64,000 bases of DNA, from contig NZ_JARXWE010000016.1 in assembly GCF_029893235.1 (NCBI RefSeq), positions 1 to 64,000 on the forward strand, given 5' to 3'. The notes below the pieces were generated by a model, which worked only from the letters and a program-made list of their open reading frames with translations, ran no database searches and was not told where the DNA came from. The DNA comes from Dysgonomonas sp. PH5-45. GTDB lineage: Bacteria > Bacteroidota > Bacteroidia > Bacteroidales > Dysgonomonadaceae. The translations under genes were made by a program, and so were the position numbers. Shown piece after piece: positions 28,282 through 36,269 of this stretch. How positions within the stretch are numbered: position 1 is the first letter of the stretch; each line of letters starts with the position of its first letter.

Positions 28282-30087
28282 ATGCAAAAAATAAGGAATA
28301 TTGCAATTATTGCACACGTAGACCACGGGAAAACAACCTTGGTAGACAAAATGTTGCTGGCAGGAAAGCTGTTTCGCAACAATCAACAAACCGGCGAGCT
28401 GATTCTCGACAACAACGATCTGGAACGCGAACGCGGGATAACGATACTCTCCAAAAACGTATCAATAGACTATAAAGGAACCAAGATAAACATCATAGAC
28501 ACTCCCGGCCACGCCGATTTTGGCGGCGAGGTGGAGCGTGTGCTGAACATGGCCGACGGCTGTTTGCTGCTTGTGGATGCTTTTGAAGGGCCTATGCCAC
28601 AAACACGCTTCGTATTGCAGAAGGCAATTGAAATAGGGTTGAAGCCGATAGTTGTTATCAACAAGGTAGACAAGCCCAATTGCCGCCCCAGCGAAGTACA
28701 CGAAATGGTTTTCGACCTCATGTTCAGTCTGGATGCTACCGAAGACCAGCTGGACTTCCCTACCATCTACGGCTCGGCTAAGCAAGGGTGGATGTCGGAC
28801 GATTTCAGGAAACCTACCGAAGATATCACTCCCCTGCTGGACGCCATTGTAGAGTACATACCTGCACCACAGGTATTGGAGGGTACGCCGCAAATGTTGA
28901 TAACATCGCTCGATTATTCGAAATACGTAGGCCGTATCGCCGTAGGCCGCATTCATCGCGGCGAATTGCGCGAGGGCATGGACGTTTCGCTATGCAAGCG
29001 CGATGGTTCGGTAGTGAAAACAAAGATTAAAGAACTGAACGTTTTTGAGGGCTTAGGGCGTATAAAGGCTCAATCGGTGCAGTGTGGCGATATTTGCGCG
29101 CTGATTGGCATTGACGGCTTCGAGATTGGCGATTCGATTGCCGACCCTGAAAACCCCGAACCGCTCGACCCCATTGATATAGACGAGCCTACCATGTCGA
29201 TGCTCTTCACGATAAACAATTCGCCATTCTTTGGTAAGGACGGAAAATTCGTTACCTCACGCCATATCTACGAACGCTTGGAACGGGAACTCGATAAGAA
29301 CCTCGCCTTGCGTGTAGAACCTACCGACAGCGCCGATGCGTGGATCGTTTACGGGCGTGGTGTACTTCACCTATCGGTGTTGATAGAGACAATGCGCCGC
29401 GAAGGCTACGAGCTGCAAGTGGGGCAACCACGAGTGATAGTGAAAGAGATAGACGGCATCAGGCACGAACCGGTGGAGACACTGACCGTTAATCTGCCCG
29501 AAGAATATTCGAGCAAAATTATAGACCTCGTTACCCGCCGCAAAGGCGAACTAACGATGATGGACACCAAAAACGACCGTGTTTTCTTGGAGTTCAAAAT
29601 GCCATCGAGGGGTATTATCGGGCTGAACACCATCGCACTGACCTTGTCGGCAGGCGAGGCGGTGATAGCTCACCGCTTTTTGGGCTTCGAACCGTGGAAA
29701 GGCGATATAGAGAAACGTGTAAACGGGTCTATCATTGCCAGCGAGTCGGGCAACGCCTTTGCTTATGCTCTGGATAAACTTCAAGACCGTGGGCGTTTCT
29801 TTATCGAACCTCAGACCGATATTTATATGGGGCAGGTTGTGGGCGAACACTCGAAGGAAGGCGATTTGGTGGTAAACCTTACCAAATCGAAAAAACTGAC
29901 AAACGTGCGGGCTTCGGGAACGGACGACAAGGTGCATCTTGCGCCTGCCGTTATTTTCAGTTTGGAAGAGGCTCTCGAATATATCAAGGAAGACGAGTAT
30001 GTTGAAGTAACGCCAAGCGCCATTCGCCTCCGCAAAATATATCTGGACGAAAACGACCGCAAACGTTTGGCCAAAAATAAAGAATAA
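28282..30087 (+). CDS. typA: Translational GTPase TypA/BipA
   Basis: A 601-residue ribosome-binding GTPase of the EF-G family that helps large-subunit assembly and stress growth. G motifs: [16 protein letters not shown] (G1), RERGITI (G2), [15 protein letters not shown] (G3), NKVDKP (G4) and GSAK (G5). Then come domain II, EF-G-like domains III and V, and the TypA-specific C-terminal domain that begins near residue 480 ([20 protein letters not shown]). The frame is open from 28144, but a terminator and a promoter box lie in that stretch and [17 protein letters not shown] is the normal start. Confidence 0.97.
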   Translation: MQKIRNIAIIAHVDHGKTTLVDKMLLAGKLFRNNQQTGELILDNNDLERERGITILSKNVSIDYKGTKINIIDTPGHADFGGEVERVLNMADGCLLLVDAFEGPMPQTRFVLQKAIEIGLKPIVVINKVDKPNCRPSEVHEMVFDLMFSLDATEDQLDFPTIYGSAKQGWMSDDFRKPTEDITPLLDAIVEYIPAPQVLEGTPQMLITSLDYSKYVGRIAVGRIHRGELREGMDVSLCKRDGSVVKTKIKELNVFEGLGRIKAQSVQCGDICALIGIDGFEIGDSIADPENPEPLDPIDIDEPTMSMLFTINNSPFFGKDGKFVTSRHIYERLERELDKNLALRVEPTDSADAWIVYGRGVLHLSVLIETMRREGYELQVGQPRVIVKEIDGIRHEPVETLTVNLPEEYSSKIIDLVTRRKGELTMMDTKNDRVFLEFKMPSRGIIGLNTIALTLSAGEAVIAHRFLGFEPWKGDIEKRVNGSIIASESGNAFAYALDKLQDRGRFFIEPQTDIYMGQVVGEHSKEGDLVVNLTKSKKLTNVRASGTDDKVHLAPAVIFSLEEALEYIKEDEYVEVTPSAIRLRKIYLDENDRKRLAKNKE

Positions 30088-30115
30088 GTTGCATGTAACT
30101 TTCAAAAATACATTT

Positions 30116-30146
30116 AAGCCGGTTAGGAAAGCTCTTAATCGGCTTT
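30116..30146 (+). terminator. Weak terminator-like hairpin after typA
   Basis: AAGCCGGTTA pairs with TTAATCGGCTT around a purine-rich loop. The following T tract is short and broken, so termination may be partial. Confidence 0.45.
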
Positions 30147-30199
30147 GTTATTTCCGGTTAATTTGGTTGCTACACCAATGGGCATAGATAAAAATATTA

Positions 30200-30207
30200 T
30201 ACCTTTG
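30200..30207 (+). promoter_or_regulatory. -7 promoter box of ispG
   Basis: TACCTTTG matches TAnnTTTG and lies 30 nt before the ATG at 30238. Confidence 0.65.
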
Positions 30208-30237
30208 TTATTCTGATATATAAACGTAAAACCGGTT

Positions 30238-32085
30238 ATGGATTTATTCAATTATAAAAGACGTGTTTCGATCGAAGTACGGATTGGCAAAGTTCCGCTT
30301 GGCGGTAGCAACCCCATCCGCATACAGTCGATGACAAATACCGATACCAACAACACGGCGGCCAGCGTAGAGCAGATTGTTCGCATCATCGAAGCGGGAG
30401 CCGACTATGTGCGCCTTACGGCACAAGGTGTTCGCGAAGCCGAAAATCTGGCAAACATAAAAGCCGAAGTTCGCAAGCGGGGCTATGATACACCGCTTGT
30501 TGCCGATATCCACTTCAACCCACGGGCGGCCGATGCGGCGGCAAAGTGTGTGGAAAAAGTGCGTATCAACCCCGGCAATTATGTGGATGGAGTAAAACGG
30601 TTTAGCGAAAAAGAATATACCAACCAAGAATATGCCTTGGAGCTTGAAAAACTGAGAACCAAGTTTATTTCTTTCCTGAACATTTGTAAAGAGAATCAGA
30701 CGGCTATCCGGATAGGAGTGAATCATGGTTCACTGTCCGACCGTATCATGTCGCGCTACGGCGATACTCCCCAAGGGATGGTGGAGTCGTGCATGGAGTT
30801 CCTCCGGATTTGCGTAGAACAGGATTTTACGGATGTTGCCATTTCCATGAAAACATCCAATACGGTGCTGATGACTAAGGCTGTACGCCTATTGGTGGAA
30901 CGGATGGATGCCGAAGGATTGGCTTTCCCTCTGCATCTGGGTGTAACCGAAGCCGGCGACGGAGAGGATGGGCGCATAAAATCGGCGGTAGGAATCGGAG
31001 CTTTGCTTTCGGACGGAATAGGCGATACCATCCGTGTTTCGCTCAGCGAAGACCCCGAACTGGAAGTGCCCGTAGCACGAAAACTCGTTGACTATATTCT
31101 TCAAAGAGAAAACCATCCACATATACAGGCCGAAGCGAATAAAGATTATTCGCCGTTTTCTACTCAACGCCGTGCAACTTATCCCGTAGGCAACATAGGA
31201 GGGGAGCAGATTCCCGTTGTTATATCCGACAGGCGCGAAGGTGATTTCCGGTTTAATACACACCTCCTACCCGATTATATTTACGTGGGTGCGGAACTGA
31301 AATCCGAAGCTCCACGCTCTATCCCTGCTATTATTGACTTCCCCGGATGGAAGGCTGAGGAAAACACTTACCCCTTGTTCAACAAAACGAACTACAATAA
31401 GATTGCGGATTGCGATGTTCCCATTAAATTCCTGCAACTATCTTATCCCGATTTGACGGACGAAATAAAAGCTTTACTGAAAGCAGACCGTACTGTTGTT
31501 GTAATCCTCACCACCAATCATGCGAATGGCGTAGGCGAGCAACGGGCTTTTTTCCACACCTTGCTCAACGAAGGGTGCGCCGTCCCCGTTATTTTACAAC
31601 GTAATTACCGTGAAAGTGAGGCCGAAGATATCCAGATAAAAGCGGCTACCGATTTTGGCACAGTCCTGCTGGATGGTTTTGGCAATGGTTTGATGATCGG
31701 TAACGAGGGCCATTTACCGGCTAAAGACATAGACACTTGTTCTTTCGGTATATTGCAAGCGGCTCGTGTAAGGACAAGCAAAACCGAATACATATCCTGC
31801 CCCAGTTGCGGACGAACGTTGTTCGATTTGCAATCGACCGTTGCACGGATAAAAGCGGCGACTTCGCACCTTAAACATCTGAAAATAGGAATTATGGGCT
31901 GTATAGTGAACGGACCGGGCGAGATGGCCGATGCCGATTACGGATATGTGGGCGCCGAGCGGGGAAAGATATCCCTTTATAAAAAACAAGAGTGTATAGA
32001 ACGCAATATCCCTACGGAAGAGGCTGTCGATAGGCTCATAGAACTCATAAAAGCCAATAACGATTGGCTTGAACCGGAAGGGTAA
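30238..32085 (+). CDS. ispG: 4-hydroxy-3-methylbut-2-enyl diphosphate synthase, long (insert-containing) form
   Basis: The sixth enzyme of the MEP isoprenoid pathway, converting MEcPP to HMBPP with a [4Fe-4S] cluster. The N-terminal TIM barrel starts with IRIQSMTNTDTNNTAAS (about residues 22-38). The C-terminal cluster domain holds Cys521 and Cys524 (CPSCGR) and Cys555 with Glu562 (GCIVNGPGE). At 615 residues it is much longer than the E. coli type (about 370), because of an extra domain at about 270-510. This long form is known from plants, Chlamydia and Bacteroidota. It has its own promoter box and terminator. Confidence 0.96.
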   Translation: MDLFNYKRRVSIEVRIGKVPLGGSNPIRIQSMTNTDTNNTAASVEQIVRIIEAGADYVRLTAQGVREAENLANIKAEVRKRGYDTPLVADIHFNPRAADAAAKCVEKVRINPGNYVDGVKRFSEKEYTNQEYALELEKLRTKFISFLNICKENQTAIRIGVNHGSLSDRIMSRYGDTPQGMVESCMEFLRICVEQDFTDVAISMKTSNTVLMTKAVRLLVERMDAEGLAFPLHLGVTEAGDGEDGRIKSAVGIGALLSDGIGDTIRVSLSEDPELEVPVARKLVDYILQRENHPHIQAEANKDYSPFSTQRRATYPVGNIGGEQIPVVISDRREGDFRFNTHLLPDYIYVGAELKSEAPRSIPAIIDFPGWKAEENTYPLFNKTNYNKIADCDVPIKFLQLSYPDLTDEIKALLKADRTVVVILTTNHANGVGEQRAFFHTLLNEGCAVPVILQRNYRESEAEDIQIKAATDFGTVLLDGFGNGLMIGNEGHLPAKDIDTCSFGILQAARVRTSKTEYISCPSCGRTLFDLQSTVARIKAATSHLKHLKIGIMGCIVNGPGEMADADYGYVGAERGKISLYKKQECIERNIPTEEAVDRLIELIKANNDWLEPEG

Positions 32086-32104
32086 CAACCTTTTATAGAA
32101 AAAT

Positions 32105-32140
32105 AAACGAGGCTATCCTACTTTTGAGACAGCCTCGTTT
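32105..32140. terminator. Bidirectional terminator between ispG and the RRM gene
   Basis: AAACGAGGCT and AGCCTCGTTT form a perfect 10-bp stem with a 16-nt loop. It lies between the two convergent genes and has A/T runs on both sides. Confidence 0.85.
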
Positions 32141-32158
32141 ACTTATATTATAACGTTC

Positions 32159-32455
32159 TTAGTAACGGTTTCTATTGTATCCACCGTTTCCGCCACGATT
32201 ATTGTAACCTTCGCTTTTAGGGCGAGCCACATTTACATTGATTGTTTTTCCTTCAAAATCAGTATTGTTCAGTTCGTCGATAGCTTTCTGACCTTCAGCA
32301 TCGTTTGGCATTTCTACAAAACCGAATCCGCGCGATCTTCCTGTTTCGCGGTCTGTAATAATTTTAGCAGAATCTACTGTTCCGTATTCTGCAAATAGTT
32401 CTTGTAAACTTTCACTTGCTGTGCTAAAGTTTAGATTTGATACATAAATGTTCAT
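32159..32455 (-). CDS. RRM-domain RNA-binding protein
   Basis: A 98-residue protein made of one RNA recognition motif with RNP2 IYVSNLNF (residues 2-9) and RNP1 SRGFGFVEM (about 43-51), then a Gly/Asn/Arg-rich tail (YNNRGGNGGYNRNRY). Such one-RRM, glycine-tailed proteins are abundant cold-induced RNA chaperones in Bacteroidota, where no Hfq of the usual type is found in many species. It is the last gene of a minus-strand set with a cold-shock protein and a DEAD-box helicase (26 nt spacing), which suggests joint action on structured RNA. Confidence 0.93.
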   Translation of the reverse strand: MNIYVSNLNFSTASESLQELFAEYGTVDSAKIITDRETGRSRGFGFVEMPNDAEGQKAIDELNNTDFEGKTINVNVARPKSEGYNNRGGNGGYNRNRY

Positions 32456-32481
32456 CTGTTTTCTTAATTAATTGTTATTGA

Positions 32482-32928
32482 TTATTGTTTATCCTTATTG
32501 GCAAAAGCAATCTTTACAGCATTCATGCCTTTCTGACCGCGTTCCAATTCGAATGTTACCATATTTCCTTCTGTAATAGAAGATGGGGCACTGCTGACAT
32601 GAAAAAAATATTTGTCGGTGCTTCCCGTATGTTTAATAAAACCATACCCTTTGTCGGAATTAAAGTACTCTACCCTACCCTCCAACACAGGGTCTTCGTC
32701 TTCTTTTTTAGGGGTAGATATAGCGATATTCTCTATCTCTACTTTCTGCTTATTCGACAGATCGGGAGGTGTGCTTGTAATCACCCCATTCTCGTCTACA
32801 TAAGCTATCATGTCTTCGAAGGAGGTGCCGCCTCCATGTGCTTTGCGCTCTTCTTTGCGTTTTAGCTTCTCTTGTTTTTTCTGTTCTTTTTTCTTTTCTA
32901 ATTCTCTTTTGTTGAATGATATAGCCAT
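32482..32928 (-). CDS. Cold-shock-domain protein with basic coiled N-terminus
   Basis: A 148-residue protein in two parts. Residues 1-35 are a highly charged, Lys/Glu-rich helix (KRELEKKKEQKKQEKLKRK). Residues about 82-146 are a cold-shock OB fold with RNP1 KGYGFIKH and RNP2-type YFFHVSSA. The linker contains an ITSTPPDL segment also seen in relatives with this layout. It is a single-strand nucleic-acid binder, likely an RNA chaperone, sitting between the helicase and RRM genes with 25-26 nt gaps. Confidence 0.9.
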   Translation of the reverse strand: MAISFNKRELEKKKEQKKQEKLKRKEERKAHGGGTSFEDMIAYVDENGVITSTPPDLSNKQKVEIENIAISTPKKEDEDPVLEGRVEYFNSDKGYGFIKHTGSTDKYFFHVSSAPSSITEGNMVTFELERGQKGMNAVKIAFANKDKQ

Positions 32929-32953
32929 GGGCGTTGTTATAGTTTTTAATATT

Positions 32954-34078
32954 TTATGCAGAAATTGATACTGTATTCAATTTCTTTCCTGTCAGTTTTT
33001 GTATATCCTTTAGCATTCCTCTTTCTTCATTGGCACAGAAAGTCATGGCCACACCTGTATTTCCGGCTCTTCCGGTGCGCCCGATGCGATGTATATATGT
33101 TTCGGCAACATCAGGCAAATCGTAATTGATAACCAATTCCAGATTATTGATGTCAATACCTCTGGCGGCAATATCGGTTGCTATTAAGGCCTGTATCTCG
33201 TGCGATTTAAAATCGGACAAAGCTCTTTGCCGTGCATTTTGCGATTTATTACCATGAATAGCGGCACTGCCTATTCCGGCTTTAGACAGAATCCGTGCTA
33301 TTCTGTCGGCACCATGTTTTGTACGGGAAAATATCAGTGCGGATTTTTCCTTGTCTTTTTTAAGCAAACTTATCAACAAATCTTTCTTTTCTGTTTTTTC
33401 CACAAAATAGAGACGTTGTTCTATGGTATCCACAACCGATGAGGCAGGCGTTACTTCTACCTTTACAGGGTTATGAAGGATAGACCGCGAAAGCGTTGCT
33501 ATGGACGAGGGCATGGTGGCCGAAAAGAAAAGCGTTTGTTTTTTCTTTGGTAGTTTAGGCAACAGGCGTTTAATGTCGTGGATGAATCCCATATCCAGCA
33601 TACGGTCGGCTTCGTCCAATACAAAGTGACGGATAGAGTTTAGGCTGATAATGCCCTGGCTCATCAAATCCAGTAACCGCCCCGGAGTAGCAACCAGTAT
33701 GTCTATACCGGCTTTCAATTCGTTCACCTGAGCATTTTGTTTTACACCCCCATAAATCACACAATGGCGTATGCCTGTATATTGGGTATAGTCATTCAAG
33801 CAGTCGTTTATCTGAATTGCCAACTCGCGCGTTGGTGTTAATATCAAAGCCTTAATGTTTTTTTTCTCTCCATTGTTTTTATTCAAATACAATTGTTGGA
33901 TGATTGGCAGGGAAAAAGCCGCAGTTTTGCCTGTACCGGTTTGGGCTAATCCTAAAATGTCGCGATTGTCTAATGCCGGTTTAATGGCCTGCTGCTGGAT
34001 AGGTGTTGGGGTTATATATTCTTTTTCGTTCAGAGCCTTCAAAATCGGCTCAATAATATCTAATTCTTTAAATGTCAT
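32954..34078 (-). CDS. DEAD-box ATP-dependent RNA helicase
   Basis: A 374-residue RhlE/CsdA-type helicase core. Motifs: Q-motif YITPTPIQQQAI, Walker A AQTGTGKTAAF, PTRELAIQ, VATPGRLLDL, DEAD in LDEADRMLDMGF, SAT in FFSATMPSS, and HRIGRTGRAGN. There is almost no C-terminal extension. The frame can be opened 11 codons earlier, but only at a TTG that overlaps a promoter-like TTGTTTTG; the ATG at 34078 starts the usual MTFKELDI. It is the first gene of the helicase / cold-shock / RRM unit and probably acts in ribosome assembly or mRNA unwinding at low temperature. Confidence 0.93.
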   Translation of the reverse strand: MTFKELDIIEPILKALNEKEYITPTPIQQQAIKPALDNRDILGLAQTGTGKTAAFSLPIIQQLYLNKNNGEKKNIKALILTPTRELAIQINDCLNDYTQYTGIRHCVIYGGVKQNAQVNELKAGIDILVATPGRLLDLMSQGIISLNSIRHFVLDEADRMLDMGFIHDIKRLLPKLPKKKQTLFFSATMPSSIATLSRSILHNPVKVEVTPASSVVDTIEQRLYFVEKTEKKDLLISLLKKDKEKSALIFSRTKHGADRIARILSKAGIGSAAIHGNKSQNARQRALSDFKSHEIQALIATDIAARGIDINNLELVINYDLPDVAETYIHRIGRTGRAGNTGVAMTFCANEERGMLKDIQKLTGKKLNTVSISA

Positions 34079-34161
34079 ATTTTTATAATTCACCGTTGCA
34101 AAACAAGGCAACAGCCGTCTACATAGATTAATAGATTAACAATATACGATTTTTTTCGCAT

Positions 34162-35238
34162 TTATATTCCTCCCTCAAGTTTTGCTGTCAGAAATTCGGC
34201 TTTTAGATTGGCAATCACTTCCTTTACGGTTGATATCTTTTCTGACAGATGGACATTAATCCCTGTAAATGCGTAACCTTTTTTCATATTGCCTCTTGCC
34301 GCCTGATAAAGACACTGGACAATGCAATAAGGACTTTTCGTATAATCGCATGTTTTTATGCAATGGAAAGGACAACTTTTAGGTTTTTCCAGTCCTTTCT
34401 CAACGCTTCTGATAAATTCGCCATCAATGGCTCTTCCCGGCATTCCTACCGGACTTTGTATTATTTTTATATCCTCTTGCCGGGCGTTTACAAAAACCGT
34501 TTTGAATGTGTGAGACGCGTCGCATTCGGTTGTGGTAACAAACATAGTTCCCATTTGTATGCCGGAAGCCCCCATTTCAATAAAACGGAACATGTCTTTT
34601 CCCGACGAAATTCCTCCGGCGGCAATAACAGGTATGTCTTTTTCGGCTTTATATGAATTGGCAATGCTCACTACTTCGGGGACAAGCTGCTCCAGAGAGT
34701 ATTGTTCGTCTTCCAACTGATTTACCTTAAACCCTAAATGGCCTCCCGCCTTGGGCCCTTCAACAACAATGGCATCGGGTAGGTAATCATAATTGTTTTT
34801 CCATTTGTCGCATATTATTTTCGCAGCCCGCGGGGACGAAACAATAGGTACCAACTTTGTTGTGCTTTCCGGGGTAAGGTAAGAGGGCAAATCGAAGGGA
34901 AGTCCCGCACCTACAAAGAGGATATCAACTTTCTCTGCGATAGAAGTTTTTACCATATCGGCATAATTGGTCAGAGCAACCATGATGTTTACTCCTATTA
35001 TACCTTTACTTTTTTCTTTAGCTTTTTGGATTTCTTCTTTCAATCCGGAAATGCACTTATTTAAATAATCGCCGGGGCATTTATTATAAATCAGCCCCAA
35101 TCCGGCACACGATATAACTCCTATACCACCTTCGTTGGCTACAGCCGAGGCCAACCCCGACAAGGAAACGCCTACGCCCATTCCCCCTTGAATAATAGGA
35201 AGTTTCACTTCCAGATTACCGATACAAAATGACTTCAT
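34162..35238 (-). CDS. Nitronate monooxygenase-like flavoprotein (2-nitropropane dioxygenase family)
   Basis: A 358-residue FMN-dependent TIM-barrel enzyme. Signatures are the N-terminal PIIQGGMGVGVSLSGLASAV, the central AIVVEGPKAGGHLGF with its histidine, and the FMN phosphate site PVIAAGGISSGKDM ... GASGIQMGTMF. The C-terminal part carries a cysteine-rich patch CPFHCIKTCDYTKSPYCIVQC, spaced Cx3Cx3Cx7Cx3C, which could bind a metal or Fe-S centre and is uncommon in the classic enzyme. Substrate may be a nitronate, or it may be an enoyl-reductase-like activity (FabK relatives share this fold). Confidence 0.85.
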   Translation of the reverse strand: MKSFCIGNLEVKLPIIQGGMGVGVSLSGLASAVANEGGIGVISCAGLGLIYNKCPGDYLNKCISGLKEEIQKAKEKSKGIIGVNIMVALTNYADMVKTSIAEKVDILFVGAGLPFDLPSYLTPESTTKLVPIVSSPRAAKIICDKWKNNYDYLPDAIVVEGPKAGGHLGFKVNQLEDEQYSLEQLVPEVVSIANSYKAEKDIPVIAAGGISSGKDMFRFIEMGASGIQMGTMFVTTTECDASHTFKTVFVNARQEDIKIIQSPVGMPGRAIDGEFIRSVEKGLEKPKSCPFHCIKTCDYTKSPYCIVQCLYQAARGNMKKGYAFTGINVHLSEKISTVKEVIANLKAEFLTAKLEGGI

Positions 35239-35412
35239 CTTATTTGCAAAAATGTGTCACGATACTGTGTTACACACCTTCGCGACTTGTTGATATTATA
35301 AACAAGAAAGTTGATTTTGTTGTCGATTTTGACGATGGGAAGATCCGCAGATTAAGGGCGGAGCAAAACATTGTGACGAAAAGATACAATAAAAACTTGA
35401 TTGCTCTGACGG

Positions 35413-35420
35413 CAAAGATA
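35413..35420 (-). promoter_or_regulatory. -7 promoter box upstream of the nitronate monooxygenase-like gene
   Basis: On the minus strand the bases read TATCTTTG, a perfect -7 match. It would give a leader of about 165 nt before the start at 35238. Within that leader, 35253-35276 contains TGTGTCAC and GTGTTACACA, an imperfect dyad that might be an operator. Confidence 0.5.
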
Positions 35421-35499
35421 CGAAATAAATTGACTTATTTGCTGTATTTCAGTATTATATTCAGGTAAATGATAAATACCCAGCAACGGTATCATTTAT

Positions 35500-35643
35500 T
35501 CACGGTTTAGAGCAGGTCGGCATAAATTCATCAAAACCAAACCCTTGCAAGCAAAGAATTCGCCAAGCTCCGTTCTCTTTCAGAGCTTTTAGGCTGTAAG
35601 CCAAAAATACAAAGACGGACAACAGTATAACTATATATTTCAT
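35500..35643 (-). CDS. Small exported peptide candidate (47 aa)
   Basis: An ATG at 35643 opens a 47-residue frame with a clean signal-like start MKYIVILLSVFVFLAYSLKA, then ALKENGAWRILCLQGFGFDE and FMPTCSKP. The mature part would be about 29 residues with two cysteines about 16 apart. Hydrophobic core, lysine at position 2 and two cysteines suggest a real exported peptide, but I recognise no family. It lies alone in a 1-kb non-coding stretch, on the same strand as the membrane regulator gene at 36270-38033. Confidence 0.45.
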   Translation of the reverse strand: MKYIVILLSVFVFLAYSLKALKENGAWRILCLQGFGFDEFMPTCSKP

Positions 35644-35930
35644 TTTCGCGGAATATTATGTAGTGAATTTACTTAAAAATTTGTTGTATAAGCCCAGCCC
35701 TTACTTTTAATGTTTCGTCAGCAAGCACTCTGAATATATACTCCGCTTGCAACATGCTGTGGGCATAATTCACCTGCAATACTATGTCTCTACACCTGTT
35801 TTAACAAAAATATCCATTGTTAAAAATAGAATTCTTATACAATTTACACAAAACATTAATACGATTTTAGCTTGTTCTGCAATCACAAGGCGAGATACAC
35901 CCTACTAACAATGAATGAGTTAAACAACAA

Positions 35931-35953
35931 ACGTAGTTTTAATGTACTACGTA
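35931..35953. promoter_or_regulatory. 23-bp interrupted palindrome, copy A
   Basis: It reads ACGTAGT-N8-ACTACGT-A, a perfect 7-bp inverted repeat with an 8-bp spacer. 20 of its 23 bases recur at 38467-38489. It lies 116 nt upstream of the small membrane-peptide frame starting at 36070. Symmetry and length suit a dimeric DNA-binding protein. Confidence 0.55.
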
Positions 35954-36069
35954 AATAAAAAAATAGAGGTAATTAAGTAGAAAGGAATTCAAATATTTAT
36001 CTCAATTGCTTTTTCTTTGACCTTGGTTAGTTTCCCCAAACTTGTATTGATACCTTATAGTAAATAACG

Positions 36070-36237
36070 ATGAAGCCTCTTCATCTATTATCGAAACAAA
36101 GAATAAAACCTGATATAGATATGCCCATCAAAACGAAAAACAAAAAACTTCAGCCAAAAGCTAAGATCAGAATTATATTGGGAGTGTATGCAATAGTTGC
36201 AGTTGCTATATTAGTTCTGATATTCAACATTATATAG
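36070..36237 (+). CDS. Tiny single-pass membrane peptide (55 aa, or 38 aa from inner start)
   Basis: The frame starts at ATG 36070 or, in the same frame, at ATG 36121. The C-terminal half is a basic stretch KTKNKKLQPKAKIRI followed by one hydrophobic helix GVYAIVAVAILVLIFNII ending at the stop. This fits an inner-membrane peptide with its N-terminus inside. The 38-residue version is the neater one. A 23-bp palindrome upstream is shared with the T9SS cargo operon. No known function. Confidence 0.5.
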   Translation: MKPLHLLSKQRIKPDIDMPIKTKNKKLQPKAKIRIILGVYAIVAVAILVLIFNII

Positions 36238-36269
36238 CAGCATTTAGCTTCTACGTAATTTCACGAAGG

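Noticed and set aside
35229-35468. 79-codon plus-strand frame in the leader of the nitronate monooxygenase-like gene
   Set aside because: It overlaps the start of that gene and its promoter box, has no signal or motif, and no promoter on its own strand.
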